DNA of 64,000 bases, from contig NZ_JABFDM010000002.1 of assembly GCF_013178945.1 (NCBI RefSeq), positions 434,001 to 498,000 of the forward strand, in the 5' to 3' direction. This document shows positions 10,225-18,561 of this stretch, one piece after another (position 1 is the stretch's first letter; each line of letters starts with the position of its first letter). The notes beneath the pieces are model-generated. The model was not told the DNA's origin, ran no database searches, and saw only the letters and a list, made by a program, of their open reading frames with translations. Source of the DNA: Bradyrhizobium aeschynomenes (lineage in GTDB: Bacteria; Pseudomonadota; Alphaproteobacteria; Rhizobiales; Xanthobacteraceae). A program made the translations under genes and the position numbers.

Positions 10225-10962
10225 CTACCCCGCGATCTGCTTCTCGGCGATCGCGATCCACTCGGCCTGGGCCTTCCGGACATGGCGCGGGGAGCGCTTC
10301 ATCTGGATCAGGAGCTCCGTGAAGACCACCTTGGCCTCGTCGACACGCCCGACCGATTTGAGCAACGTGCCATAACGCGCCTTCGTCTCGCTGCTCGGCG
10401 CGTAGTCCAGCAGCGCCTGGTATTCCTCGATCGCCTCGTCGGTGCGACCGGCATCCTGCAGAGCTCGTGCGTACAGCAGATGCGCTTCAGCTGAATGGTA
10501 GTCCGGCCAGGTCTTCTGTAGGTTGTCGAGCGTCGCCAGCGCATCTGCGGGTCGCCTGCGCGCGAACTGGGCCTTGGCCTTGCCGAGTGCGAACAGCGGC
10601 TCATGGCCCATCGGCAGGCTGAGAATGTGGTCGTAGTGCTGCTCGGCCTCGTCATAGCGACCGACGGTCACGCATTCCTCGGCCAGCGCGGCGCGGTTGG
10701 CGATCGTGTCGGTGACAGCGACGCGATCCGACAACTCGCGATAGTATTTTTCGGGATCGAGCTTGTTGGCGACGCGCTTGCGCGCCTTCTGCACGTCGTG
10801 ACTGCCGAGCCATTCGGGGATCAGCTCGACCACAATGTAGGCCAGCGCGCCGATCATCGGCACCATCAGGATGATGAAGGCCCAGGGCTGCATGCGCCCG
10901 GTACGCGAGGCATGGTAGATCAGCGAAATGTCGAGCAGCAGTACGACAAGTGCGACAGGCAC
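10225..10962 (-). CDS. Membrane-anchored TPR protein
   Basis: A 245-residue protein starting at GTG 10962 with a G-rich ribosome binding site. Two N-terminal transmembrane segments (about 1-15 and 26-48) resemble the phospholipase-D-nuclease N-terminal anchor. At least three tetratricopeptide-like helix pairs follow (about 90-220; for example ALAEECVTVGRYDEAEQHYD and YARALQDAGRTDEAIEEYQ). It is probably a scaffold at the inner membrane with the repeats in the cytoplasm. Partner unknown. Confidence 0.75.
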   Translation of the reverse strand: MPVALVVLLLDISLIYHASRTGRMQPWAFIILMVPMIGALAYIVVELIPEWLGSHDVQKARKRVANKLDPEKYYRELSDRVAVTDTIANRAALAEECVTVGRYDEAEQHYDHILSLPMGHEPLFALGKAKAQFARRRPADALATLDNLQKTWPDYHSAEAHLLYARALQDAGRTDEAIEEYQALLDYAPSSETKARYGTLLKSVGRVDEAKVVFTELLIQMKRSPRHVRKAQAEWIAIAEKQIAG

Positions 10963-11148
10963 GGCAGACCCCCCTCACGGCCAGCGTTACACACGCCGAC
11001 GTTGATAGCGTGGGCGGGCGCGGCCGACAATCCGGCCCGCCGCACCCACCCGATCGACGATGTCGGTTTGACGCGTCCGGGCAACAGAGGGTTCAAACGA
11101 AGGACGGAGGCATGTTCGATCGTCGTACGGAACGCCATCCTTCCTATC

Positions 11149-11181
11149 AAAAAAGGGCGGAAGCGCGTCGCGCTCCCGCCC
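11149..11181 (-). terminator. Rho-independent terminator of the DUF1236 gene
   Basis: On the minus strand a 13-bp GC-rich stem (11155-11167 with 11169-11181, one G-T pair) is followed by six Ts (11149-11154). It lies 28 bases after the stop of the DUF1236 gene. One of the clearest terminators in the window. Confidence 0.88.
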
Positions 11182-11209
11182 CTCGAACCGCGAAACTCGC
11201 CGCGGGGTG

Positions 11210-12574
11210 TTACTGCTGCTGGTCGATGACCTGCACCACCTTCTGATCCCGCGGGTCGACCAGAATGACCTGCTCGCCGATCGCAAGATACTGATAGTTC
11301 GCGAGCTCCGGATTGGCGCGGGCGAGCTCGTCGGGCACGCGGCGCAAGCTCAGGCAGCTCGATCCGGACGACGTGGAAGACGACGATGTCGTCGAGCCCA
11401 CGGTACCCGTCTCGGTGGCCGCGCGACGCAGGATCTGGCGCTGATCATCCGACAGCACGATATGGGTCGAGTTAACGCCATAGCCGCCGCGATCATAGCC
11501 ACGGTCGGCACGCACACCGTTCTGCGGAATCACATCGACGATCTCGCGGCTGCGCGGATCGACGATCGCGATCTCGTCATGCACCACGGTGTATTCGTAG
11601 CCGCGATATTCCGGCACGATCGCGATGATGTCGGTCGGAAGCGGACGCGGCCGCACGCGCTCCGGCAGGCGCTCGCCGACATTGATGCGAATGTTGATGT
11701 CGGTGCGCGCGCGGTCGAGATCGCGATCACGGCGCAACCGGTCGACGACCTGCGTTCGCTGCTGGTCGTTGACCTGAACCTGGGCGTTGGTGCGGTTGCC
11801 GTTCGGCTGGGCCTGATTGTTGGCCTGTCCGGTCTGTTGAGCGGCGCCGGCCGGACCCGTCTGCTGGTTCTGTTGCGCAGTCGAGCTCTTGGTCTCCGCC
11901 CCACTGCCACTGGGCTGATTGGCCTGCTTGTTGCGGTCGTTGTCCGGCTTGTCGGAGGCCTTGTCCGCAGCCTTGTCGGACGTGCCGGACTTGCGTTCGT
12001 CCTGGCTCTGCCGGGTCTTGTCCTTGTCGGGGCCGTTACGGTCGCTGCGATCCGCCTCGCGGTCGGACTTCCCGCCCGATTTGGATTCTGCGGCACGGTC
12101 CTGCTGCGCCTTGGACTCTGCCTTGGATTCGGCCTTGGTCTTGCCGTCTGCTTGCTTGTCGGCCTGCTTGCTGTCGGTCGCCGACTTCGACTCGGCGCTG
12201 TCCTTGGCATCGCGGCCGCGCTCGGCGGCTGCACCGCCTTTGCTCTCGGCGCTTTGCTTGGCGTCATGCGCCGAACGCTCGGACGATCGTTCCTGCGCCT
12301 GCTCGCGCCCTGAAGTCGACGAAGGCTCGCCGCGACGCTGCTCCTGCGCGCTCTGCTTCGCCTCGGACCCTGCGCGCTCGGCGGCCGCGGCGCCACTCTT
12401 CACCTCACCCTTGGCCTCGCCCTTCGCCTCGGCAGCCGGACGCGTCGCCTCGCGCGCCGACGAAGCGGCGGGGCCGCCCTCGCGCTTCATCTCGGATTGG
12501 GCCGATGCAGCACCGGATGCCGTGCCGATCGCCAGAATGATTGCGGCCGTTCCCAGCCAATGTTTCGTCGTCAT
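11210..12574 (-). CDS. Secreted DUF1236 domain protein with long low-complexity region
   Basis: A 454-residue exported protein. Residues 1-25 form a signal peptide ending ASAQS. Residues about 28-265 are a low-complexity Ala/Ser/Lys/Glu/Gln tract with repeated AESK, DKAADK and SKAESKA words, probably disordered. The C-terminal part (about 270-454) contains DUF1236-like segments, with YEYTVVHDEIAIVDPRSREI and YQYLAIGEQVILVDPRDQKV as two similar units. A strong terminator follows. Function unknown; a periplasmic or envelope stress role is a guess. Confidence 0.8.
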   Translation of the reverse strand: MTTKHWLGTAAIILAIGTASGAASAQSEMKREGGPAASSAREATRPAAEAKGEAKGEVKSGAAAAERAGSEAKQSAQEQRRGEPSSTSGREQAQERSSERSAHDAKQSAESKGGAAAERGRDAKDSAESKSATDSKQADKQADGKTKAESKAESKAQQDRAAESKSGGKSDREADRSDRNGPDKDKTRQSQDERKSGTSDKAADKASDKPDNDRNKQANQPSGSGAETKSSTAQQNQQTGPAGAAQQTGQANNQAQPNGNRTNAQVQVNDQQRTQVVDRLRRDRDLDRARTDINIRINVGERLPERVRPRPLPTDIIAIVPEYRGYEYTVVHDEIAIVDPRSREIVDVIPQNGVRADRGYDRGGYGVNSTHIVLSDDQRQILRRAATETGTVGSTTSSSSTSSGSSCLSLRRVPDELARANPELANYQYLAIGEQVILVDPRDQKVVQVIDQQQ

Positions 12575-12757
12575 GAGAGAACCTCCTTGGTTCCCTGCCC
12601 CATTCGCGGGCGGACAACGCGAACAGCCGCCCGGCGTTGCCGAGCGGCTCAGAAAAATCGCGCGGAACGATTTCGATGAACGGCGCCTTCATCGAAGCCC
12701 AGGACCGCGTGCGGGCAAAGATGCGAAGCGTCGCGCTGCGGACCGTTGCGCTTACAG

Positions 12758-13333
12758 TCACTGCCGCGGCGGCAGCCCGAGCAGAACCAGGACCGGAACG
12801 GCAAACTGCGCAAAGTTGGTGGTGCTGCCTTTCTCGCTATCCGCCGAGCTAATCAGGCTCGCACTGCCCTTCACCCCGAACAGCACGCCGCTGACCTGAT
12901 ATTCCCGGGTCCCGTCGGGTGCCACCTTCAGGCGCCTGACACGAAACACCCGCGGCACACCGGTGCCCTTGTCGCCATCGACGCCGAGAATCGTGGTGGT
13001 CTGGCCTGGCACGCGCCGGTCCAGCAGCTTGATAGTCTGCTCCTGAGAGGCGCGGAATTGCTCGATCGTCATGGTCGTGTTGGGCGGGTAGAGCCGATAG
13101 CTCACCTTCGAACCGGGGCCGCATTTGGCGTCCTCGCACAGGAAGAAGGTCACGTCGGTGCCGTTCGGCCGCTGCGGTTTCCAGCCGCTCACCGCGAACG
13201 GCGCAGCGGCGGCCGCGGGCGCTGCCGCCGGTGTCTCAGCCCGAGCCGCGCCAATGCCGGGGACAACCGAGAGCAACGCGGACAAGAGCAGCCAGCGCAG
13301 GGCGCGCCCAGTGAGAGGCAGCGTCGACATCAA
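12758..13333 (-). CDS. Secreted hypothetical protein
   Basis: A 191-residue protein with a signal peptide (about 1-32, cleavage near AARAET) and an Ala/Pro-rich spacer. A compact domain of about 140 residues follows, containing two cysteines close together (FFLCEDAKCGPGS) that may form a disulfide. The late FAQFAVPVLVLLGLP is hydrophobic and could be a C-terminal anchor. I do not recognise the family with confidence; a distant likeness to periplasmic invasion-associated proteins was considered. It lies between purQ and the DUF1236 gene. Confidence 0.65.
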   Translation of the reverse strand: MMSTLPLTGRALRWLLLSALLSVVPGIGAARAETPAAAPAAAAAPFAVSGWKPQRPNGTDVTFFLCEDAKCGPGSKVSYRLYPPNTTMTIEQFRASQEQTIKLLDRRVPGQTTTILGVDGDKGTGVPRVFRVRRLKVAPDGTREYQVSGVLFGVKGSASLISSADSEKGSTTNFAQFAVPVLVLLGLPPRQ

Positions 13334-13475
13334 GGCACCGTCGGGATCGAGGCAGGGGCGGACGTCATGGACATCCGGGAGATGGAGGAACGTCCCGCAA
13401 CCTCGATCACCAATCGGTCGTTTGTAGGTCCGGCCGGCGAGCGGCCGAACGACACGTGACGGCGTTGCGAGGTGA

Positions 13476-14177
13476 TCAGGCGGCGCGGTCGAGATGCGCG
13501 ACGAGGCCGGCGAACAGCCCGCGGCCGTCGGTGCAGCCCATGATGTCCTCGACGTGATTCTCGGGATGCGGCATCATGCCGAGCACATTCCCGTTCTCGT
13601 TGACGATTCCGGCGATGGAATGCGCCGCACCGTTGATGTTGCTGAGGTCGCCGACCTCACCATCGGCCGAGCAATAGCGGTAGAGCACGCGCCCATCGCC
13701 ATTGAGCCGCTTCAAGGTCTCCTCGTCCGCCGCGTAGTTGCCCTCGCCATGGGCGACCGGCACGCGGATGACCTGCCCTGCATTGTAGCCGCGGGTGAAC
13801 GGCGAATCCGAGCGCTCGACGCGCAGATGCACGTCCTTGCAGATGAACTTCAGCCTGTCGTTGCGCATCAGCACGCCCGGCAGCAGGCCGGATTCGCACA
13901 GGATCTGGAAGCCGTTGCAGACGCCGAGCACCAATCCGCCCTTGGCGGCGTGATCGCGCACCGCGTCCATCACCGGCGCCCGCGCCGCGATCGCGCCACA
14001 GCGCAGATAATCGCCATAGGAGAAGCCACCGGGGACCACCACGAGATCGGTGCCCTTGGGCAGCGACGTCTCGGCGTGCCAGACCATCGCCGGCTCATGG
14101 CCGGAGATCATGCGCAGCGCCCGCGCCATGTCGCGTTCGCGGTTGATGCCGGGGAAGACGAGGACGGCGGATTTCAT
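13476..14177 (-). CDS. purQ: Phosphoribosylformylglycinamidine synthase subunit PurQ
   Basis: A 233-residue class-I glutamine amidotransferase that supplies ammonia to PurL. The catalytic triad is visible: Cys87 in LGVCNGFQ, and His204 and Glu206 in [11 protein letters not shown]. The N-terminal [13 protein letters not shown] and the [15 protein letters not shown] loop are typical. It begins 5 bases after the stop of a 59-codon gene and belongs to the purC-purS operon. Confidence 0.96.
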   Translation of the reverse strand: MKSAVLVFPGINRERDMARALRMISGHEPAMVWHAETSLPKGTDLVVVPGGFSYGDYLRCGAIAARAPVMDAVRDHAAKGGLVLGVCNGFQILCESGLLPGVLMRNDRLKFICKDVHLRVERSDSPFTRGYNAGQVIRVPVAHGEGNYAADEETLKRLNGDGRVLYRYCSADGEVGDLSNINGAAHSIAGIVNENGNVLGMMPHPENHVEDIMGCTDGRGLFAGLVAHLDRAA

Positions 14178-14182
14178 GATCT

Positions 14183-14362
14183 CTAATTGCTTGCTCGAGG
14201 ATCGCTCCCTCGCAATGTTGCGAGGGTCTGTGAGTTTGACGAAAACTCCTCGTTCAACGCTCGTGCGTTGCCAAGAAGCTCATCGACTGAGTTTTCGACA
14301 CGGACCAAATCACGCGAGATCTCCAGCAACAGCTCGTAGACCTCGCGGTGGGTCACGGCCAT
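14183..14362 (-). CDS. Predicted 59-residue protein between purS and purQ
   Basis: An open frame starting ATG (14362) 4 bases after the purS stop and ending TAG (14183-14185) 5 bases before the purQ ATG; it fills the gap exactly. The product begins [16 protein letters not shown] and continues as an acidic, heptad-like helix ([19 protein letters not shown]), with a Ser-rich tail. There is a weak GGGGTAGGG upstream. Tight spacing on both sides is strong contextual evidence for translation. No family recognised; a PurS/PurQ-associated helper is only speculation. Confidence 0.6.
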   Translation of the reverse strand: MAVTHREVYELLLEISRDLVRVENSVDELLGNARALNEEFSSNSQTLATLRGSDPRASN

Positions 14363-14366
14363 TGCC

Positions 14367-14609
14367 CTACCCCAACAGCTCCACCCGGTAATTCTCGATC
14401 ACCGTGTTGGCTAGCAGCTTGTCGGCGGCGGCCTTCAACGCCGCCTCCGCCTTGGCCTTGTCGGCGCCGGCGAGCTCGATGTCGAACACCTTGCCCTGGC
14501 GCACGCTGGCGACGCCGTCGACGCCGAGCGATTTGAGGGCGCCCTCGATCGCCTTGCCCTGGGGATCGAGGATGCCGGTTTTCAGTGTCACCGTGACACG
14601 CGCTTTCAC
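14367..14609 (-). CDS. purS: Phosphoribosylformylglycinamidine synthase subunit PurS
   Basis: An 80-residue small subunit that bridges PurQ and PurL. The product reads KARVTVTLKTGILDPQG at the start and VIENYRVELLG at the end, both family hallmarks. GTG at 14609 is chosen because AAGGGAAG precedes it and upstream residues in a longer frame belong to the purC coding region. The start lies 13 bases past the purC stop. Confidence 0.95.
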   Translation of the reverse strand: MKARVTVTLKTGILDPQGKAIEGALKSLGVDGVASVRQGKVFDIELAGADKAKAEAALKAAADKLLANTVIENYRVELLG

Positions 14610-14622
14610 GTCTTTGCTTCCC

Positions 14623-15420
14623 TTAGCTCTTGACCAGGACCGGGCCGGAGCCCGCCGGACGCTCGTTCTCGATGAGGATGCCGAGCCGCTTGGCGACCTC
14701 GGTATAGGCTTCCAGAAGGCCGCCAAGATCACGACGGAAGCGGTCCTTGTCGAGCTTCTCGTTCGACTTGATGTCCCACAGCCGGCACGAATCGGGGGAA
14801 ATCTCGTCGGCGACGATGATCCGCATCATCTCGTTCTCGAACAGCCGACCGCACTCCATCTTGAAATCGACCAGGCGGATGCCGATGCCGAGGAAGAGGC
14901 CGGTCAGGAAGTCGTTGACGCGGATGGCGAGCGCCATGATGTCGTCGATCTCCTGGGGCGTCGCCCAGCCGAACGCGGTGATGTGCTCCTCCGACACCAT
15001 GGGGTCGTTGAGCTGGTCGTTCTTGTAATAAAATTCGATGATCGAACGCGGCAGCTGGGTGCCTTCCTCGATGCCCAGGCGCTGCGACAGCGAGCCCGCG
15101 GCCACGTTGCGCACCACGACCTCGAGCGGGACGATCTCGACCTCGCGAATCAGCTGCTCGCGCATGTTGAGCCGACGGATGAAGTGGGTCGGCACCCCGA
15201 TGTCGTTGAGGTGCTGAAACAGGTACTCCGAGATCCGGTTGTTGAGGACGCCCTTGCCTTCGATCACCTGGTGCTTCTTGGCATTGAAGGCGGTGGCGTC
15301 GTCCTTGAAGTGCTGGATCAGGGTGCCCGGCTCCGGACCTTCGTACAGGACCTTGGCCTTGCCTTCATAAATGCGACGCCGACGGCTCATTGGGATGTAC
15401 CGTGTTTTGTTGAAATCCAT
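14623..15420 (-). CDS. purC: SAICAR synthetase (phosphoribosylaminoimidazole-succinocarboxamide synthase)
   Basis: A 265-residue enzyme condensing CAIR with aspartate. Signature segments are [15 protein letters not shown], the [19 protein letters not shown] region, and SPDSCRLWD with the catalytic/binding aspartates. An internal ATG at 15390 ([10 protein letters not shown]) would give 255 residues and matches the start of many homologues; a GGAG about 12 bases before 15420 is the only reason to keep the longer form. It is the first gene of the purC-purS-59 aa-purQ operon. Confidence 0.95.
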   Translation of the reverse strand: MDFNKTRYIPMSRRRRIYEGKAKVLYEGPEPGTLIQHFKDDATAFNAKKHQVIEGKGVLNNRISEYLFQHLNDIGVPTHFIRRLNMREQLIREVEIVPLEVVVRNVAAGSLSQRLGIEEGTQLPRSIIEFYYKNDQLNDPMVSEEHITAFGWATPQEIDDIMALAIRVNDFLTGLFLGIGIRLVDFKMECGRLFENEMMRIIVADEISPDSCRLWDIKSNEKLDKDRFRRDLGGLLEAYTEVAKRLGILIENERPAGSGPVLVKS

Positions 15421-15702
15421 GAAATTGGTGGGCTCCGGATGACTTTGGACAGGACCACGACGGAGCTGCCGCGAGGGCCTGGATCCATAGGAAACAGAAC
15501 AAGAACCGGGCCTGTGGGAAACCTATCCCATTGGTGTCCCGAGCACAATCGATCCAGACCCCGGAGGAGGAGTTTTACCGCCCTTCCCTGCGGCCTCGTG
15601 CCCGTTGTATTGACAAGGTGTTCCAATTATTTAGGCGTGCGGCCATCGCCCCGCAACCGCCTCCGCGGTTAACCCTTTTCGGCAACACTGGAAGTTCCGA
15701 CC

Positions 15703-16023
15703 ATGACCACGTTCGACAAGCGCGAGGACGCGTTCGAGAAGCAATTCGCCCATGACGAGGAATTGAAGTTCAAGGCGGAAGCCCGCCGCAACAAGCTCCT
15801 CGGCCTGTGGGCCGCCGAAAAGCTCGGCAAGTCCGGCGCCGACGCCGACGCCTACGCCAAGGAGGTCGTCGCGTCCGATTTCGAGGAGGCCGGCGATGCC
15901 GACGTGCTGCGCAAGGTGCTGGGTGACCTCACCGCCAAGGGCGTTGCAGTCAGCGAAGCGGACGTGCGCGCCAAGATGAGCGAGCTGCTGGCCACCGCGG
16001 TGGCGCAGGTCAAGGCGGGATAG
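15703..16023 (+). CDS. DUF1476 protein, F1-ATPase inhibitor zeta subunit-like
   Basis: A 106-residue helical protein with the N-terminal FDKREDAFEKQFAHDEEL signature of the alphaproteobacterial zeta subunit, which inhibits ATP hydrolysis by F1F0. Residues 20-106 form a four-helix domain (RRNKLLGLWAAEKLG). It is monocistronic, divergent from purC and convergent with cynS, ending in a shared hairpin. Confidence 0.9.
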   Translation: MTTFDKREDAFEKQFAHDEELKFKAEARRNKLLGLWAAEKLGKSGADADAYAKEVVASDFEEAGDADVLRKVLGDLTAKGVAVSEADVRAKMSELLATAVAQVKAG

Positions 16024-16039
16024 TGAAAGCAGGCGCATA

Positions 16040-16086
16040 GCGAATGGGCGAGTAGCGAATAGTGGAGATCGCTACTCGCCATTCGC
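16040..16086. terminator. Hairpin between convergent DUF1476 and cynS genes
   Basis: gcgaatgggcgagtagcga (16040-16058) pairs with tcgctactcgccattcgc (16069-16086) with one bulged G, leaving a 10-base loop. It lies just past both stop codons and could serve both directions, although neither side has a strong U tract. Confidence 0.6.
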
Positions 16087-16093
16087 AACTCGC

Positions 16094-16582
16094 CTACTCT
16101 TCCTTGAAGCCATACTCCGGCACATTGCCGCTGGCGCCGTAGTATTTGTACGGCAGGAACTTGCCCGACATCGTGATCTTGACGCGGTCGCCCTTGGCGT
16201 TCGGCAGGCGCTCCATCACCATGTCGAAATCGATCGCCGACATGATGCCGTCGCCGAACTCCTCCTGGATCAGCTCCTTCCACGCCGGACCGTTGATCAT
16301 CACGAGCTCGTAGAAGCGATAGATCAGCGGATCGGTCGGCGGCATCTGCACGCCCTCGCCGCGCATCGGCGTCTCGTTCAGCATCGCGATCTCGCTCTTC
16401 GAGAGACCGAACAGCTCGCCGGCATTGGCCGCCTGCGGCTTGGTCAGCTTCATCTGGCCGAGCACGGCGCCGACGATCAGCACCTCGGAATAGCCGCCGA
16501 TCTTCTCGCAGATGTATTTCCAGCTCCAGCCCTTCTCGCGCTTGATGTCGAGCAGCTTCTCGGTGAGGTCGGATCGCTTCAT
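16094..16582 (-). CDS. cynS: Cyanate hydratase (cyanase)
   Basis: A 162-residue cytosolic enzyme that turns cyanate and bicarbonate into ammonia and CO2 (via carbamate). The catalytic trio is intact: Arg89 and Glu92 in YRFYELV and Ser115 in DGIMSAIDF. The N-terminal helix-turn-helix-like domain (SWKYICEKIGGY) is normal, and the length matches the family. It is the last gene of the transporter cluster, 47 bases after the ATPase gene, so imported cyanate or cyanate made from a precursor would be its substrate. Confidence 0.95.
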   Translation of the reverse strand: MKRSDLTEKLLDIKREKGWSWKYICEKIGGYSEVLIVGAVLGQMKLTKPQAANAGELFGLSKSEIAMLNETPMRGEGVQMPPTDPLIYRFYELVMINGPAWKELIQEEFGDGIMSAIDFDMVMERLPNAKGDRVKITMSGKFLPYKYYGASGNVPEYGFKEE

Positions 16583-16629
16583 GCTTGGTCTCCCTTGATG
16601 GGCCTTCGTTGATGGGTTTCCTCTGAGCC

Positions 16630-17532
16630 TCAGCGCGCCACCGCCTGCGGTGCATCGCTGTCGGCCGCCTTGGACGCCACGATCGTCGGTTCGGTCCGGC
16701 CGATCTTCACCACCGGCACCTTGCGCGGATCGTGGTCCGGCGTCTCCGCGGTGAAGGTCTTGCTGCGGCTGACCAGGAAATCGATGATGTGGTTGCGCAA
16801 CGAATAGTACAGCGGGTGGCGATGCAGGTCGCCGCGCAGCCGGTCCTTCGGCAGCGGGTTCTCGACGATCTCGGCCAGCACCGCGCCGGGTCCGTTGGTC
16901 ATCAGCACGATCTTGTCGGCGAGATAGATGGCCTCGTCCACGTCATGCGTGATCATGAACACGGTCTGCCCGGTCTCGACGCAGATGCGCCGGACCTCGT
17001 CCTGCAGGGTGCCGCGCGTCAGCGCGTCGAGCGCGGAGAACGGCTCGTCCATCAGCATGATCTTCGGCGTGATCGACAATGCGCGGGCGATACCGACGCG
17101 CTGCTTCATGCCGCCGGAGAGCTCCGAGGGCCGCTTGTGCTCGGAGCCGGCGAGGCCGACCAACTCGATATATTTGAGTGCATGCGCCTTGACCTTGGCG
17201 CGATCCCATCTGCGCCATTTCGAGGAGACCGCATAGGCGACGTTGCCGAGCACCGTCCGCCACGGCAGCAGCGCATGGCTCTGGAAGATGACCGCGCGGT
17301 CGAGGCTGGGGCCTTCGATGGCCTGGCCGTCGACGATGACCGCGCCCTCGCTCGGCGCATCGAGCCCGGCGAGAATATTCAGCACCGTGGTCTTGCCGCA
17401 GCCGGAATGCCCGATCACGCAGACGAACTCGCCGCGGGCCATGCCGAGCCAGAGGTTCTCGAAGATCGTCGTGCTCCGCGCGCCGTCGTAGCGCTTGGCG
17501 ATCCCCTCGATGGAGATGAACTTGTCGGTCAT
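16630..17532 (-). CDS. Nitrate/sulfonate/cyanate-type ABC transporter ATPase
   Basis: A 300-residue NrtD/CynD/TauB-type ATPase. Walker A is GHSGCGKTT (41-49), the Q-loop is in [10 protein letters not shown], the signature is LSGGMKQR and Walker B is IMLMDEPF, with the H-loop in MITHDVDEA. The C-terminus has about 40 extra residues ([16 protein letters not shown]) after the usual end. The start at 17532 is the methionine of [10 protein letters not shown]; an open frame extends upstream through the permease gene but has no homology. Eight bases separate it from the permease gene. Confidence 0.92.
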   Translation of the reverse strand: MTDKFISIEGIAKRYDGARSTTIFENLWLGMARGEFVCVIGHSGCGKTTVLNILAGLDAPSEGAVIVDGQAIEGPSLDRAVIFQSHALLPWRTVLGNVAYAVSSKWRRWDRAKVKAHALKYIELVGLAGSEHKRPSELSGGMKQRVGIARALSITPKIMLMDEPFSALDALTRGTLQDEVRRICVETGQTVFMITHDVDEAIYLADKIVLMTNGPGAVLAEIVENPLPKDRLRGDLHRHPLYYSLRNHIIDFLVSRSKTFTAETPDHDPRKVPVVKIGRTEPTIVASKAADSDAPQAVAR

Positions 17533-17540
17533 GGCACGCC

Positions 17541-18380
17541 CTACTCCGGAAACGTCACGAGCCGCGACACGCGGGCGAGCATCTGGTCCAGCACCATGCC
17601 GACGACACCGATCAACAGGATCGCAATGATCACGTTGGTGATCGAGAGGTTGTTCCACTCGTTCCAGACGAAGTAGCCGATCCCGGTCCCGCCAACGAGC
17701 ATCTCGGCAGCGACGATGACCAGCCAAGCGATCCCGATCGAGATCCGCATGCCGGTGAGGATCGTCGGCGCCGCCGCCGGCAGGATGACGGTGAAGGCGC
17801 GGCGGATATTCCCGACCTCCAGCGTCCGCGCGACGTTGATCCACTCCTTGCGCACGCTGGCGACCCCGAAGGCGGTGTTGATCAGCATCGGCCACACCGA
17901 GCAGATGAATATCACGAAGATCGCCGACAGGCTGGAATCCTTGATGGTGTAGAGTGCCAGCGGCATCCAGGCGAGCGGCGAGATCGGTTTGAGGATCTGG
18001 ATGAACGGATCGAGCGCCTTGCTCATCAAGGGCGACATGCCGATCAGGAAACCCAGCGGAATCGCGATCGCGACCGCGATCAGATAGCCCAGCATGACCC
18101 GCCCGAGCGAATAGGCGAGCTGGATGCCGAGCCCCTTGTCGTTCGGGCCATTGTCGTAGAACGGCCGCCGCAGATGCTCCCACAGCTTGGCGCCGATATC
18201 GAGCGGGCCAGGCATCGCCGACTTGCCCTGGGTCGCCGTCATGCCCATCAGCTTGGCGTATTCCGGGCTCATGTTGGCGGCCGTCCCGGTGCTGCGCGTG
18301 GCAATGTGCCAAGCGCCGAGGAAGACGGCGAGCAAAACGATGGAGACGACCGCGGCGCGGAGGCGGAGTGAGGCGGTCAT
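17541..18380 (-). CDS. Nitrate/sulfonate/cyanate-type ABC transporter permease
   Basis: A 279-residue BPD-type permease (NrtB-like) with about six membrane helices. The EAA-like loop is [29 protein letters not shown]. The ~75-residue stretch after the first helix ([16 protein letters not shown]) is periplasmic. ATG 18380 is preferred; a GTG four codons earlier is possible. It pairs with the downstream ATPase gene; the binding-protein gene lies upstream across a palindromic repeat. Confidence 0.9.
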   Translation of the reverse strand: MTASLRLRAAVVSIVLLAVFLGAWHIATRSTGTAANMSPEYAKLMGMTATQGKSAMPGPLDIGAKLWEHLRRPFYDNGPNDKGLGIQLAYSLGRVMLGYLIAVAIAIPLGFLIGMSPLMSKALDPFIQILKPISPLAWMPLALYTIKDSSLSAIFVIFICSVWPMLINTAFGVASVRKEWINVARTLEVGNIRRAFTVILPAAAPTILTGMRISIGIAWLVIVAAEMLVGGTGIGYFVWNEWNNLSITNVIIAILLIGVVGMVLDQMLARVSRLVTFPE

Positions 18381-18399
18381 CAGCAGGCCCACCCACCGC

Positions 18400-18521
18400 C
18401 GTCATCCCGGCGAACGCCGGGATCCATAACCACCGAACTCAGTCGATGGATAAGATTGTCGCTACCGCCCCTGCCACACGACAGGCCGCGGCGCATGGGT
18501 CCCGGCGTTCGCCGGGACGAC
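18400..18521. repeat. Dispersed palindromic repeat, copy R2, inside the ABC operon
   Basis: Outer arms cgtcatcccggcgaacgccggg (18400 on) and cccggcgttcgccgggacgac (to 18521) are complementary and each is itself palindromic around cggcgaacgccg. The element sits between the binding-protein stop and the permease start, so it is transcribed with the operon. Confidence 0.8.
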
Positions 18522-18561
18522 ACCATTGACCGGGTCAGCATCGTCGCGCCCATCGCTCCCA

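Noticed and set aside
17533..18405. Upstream extension of the ABC ATPase frame across the permease gene
   Set aside because: The ATPase homology starts at 17532; the extension is an out-of-frame reading of the permease with Arg/Asp-rich sequence, so it is not a fusion.
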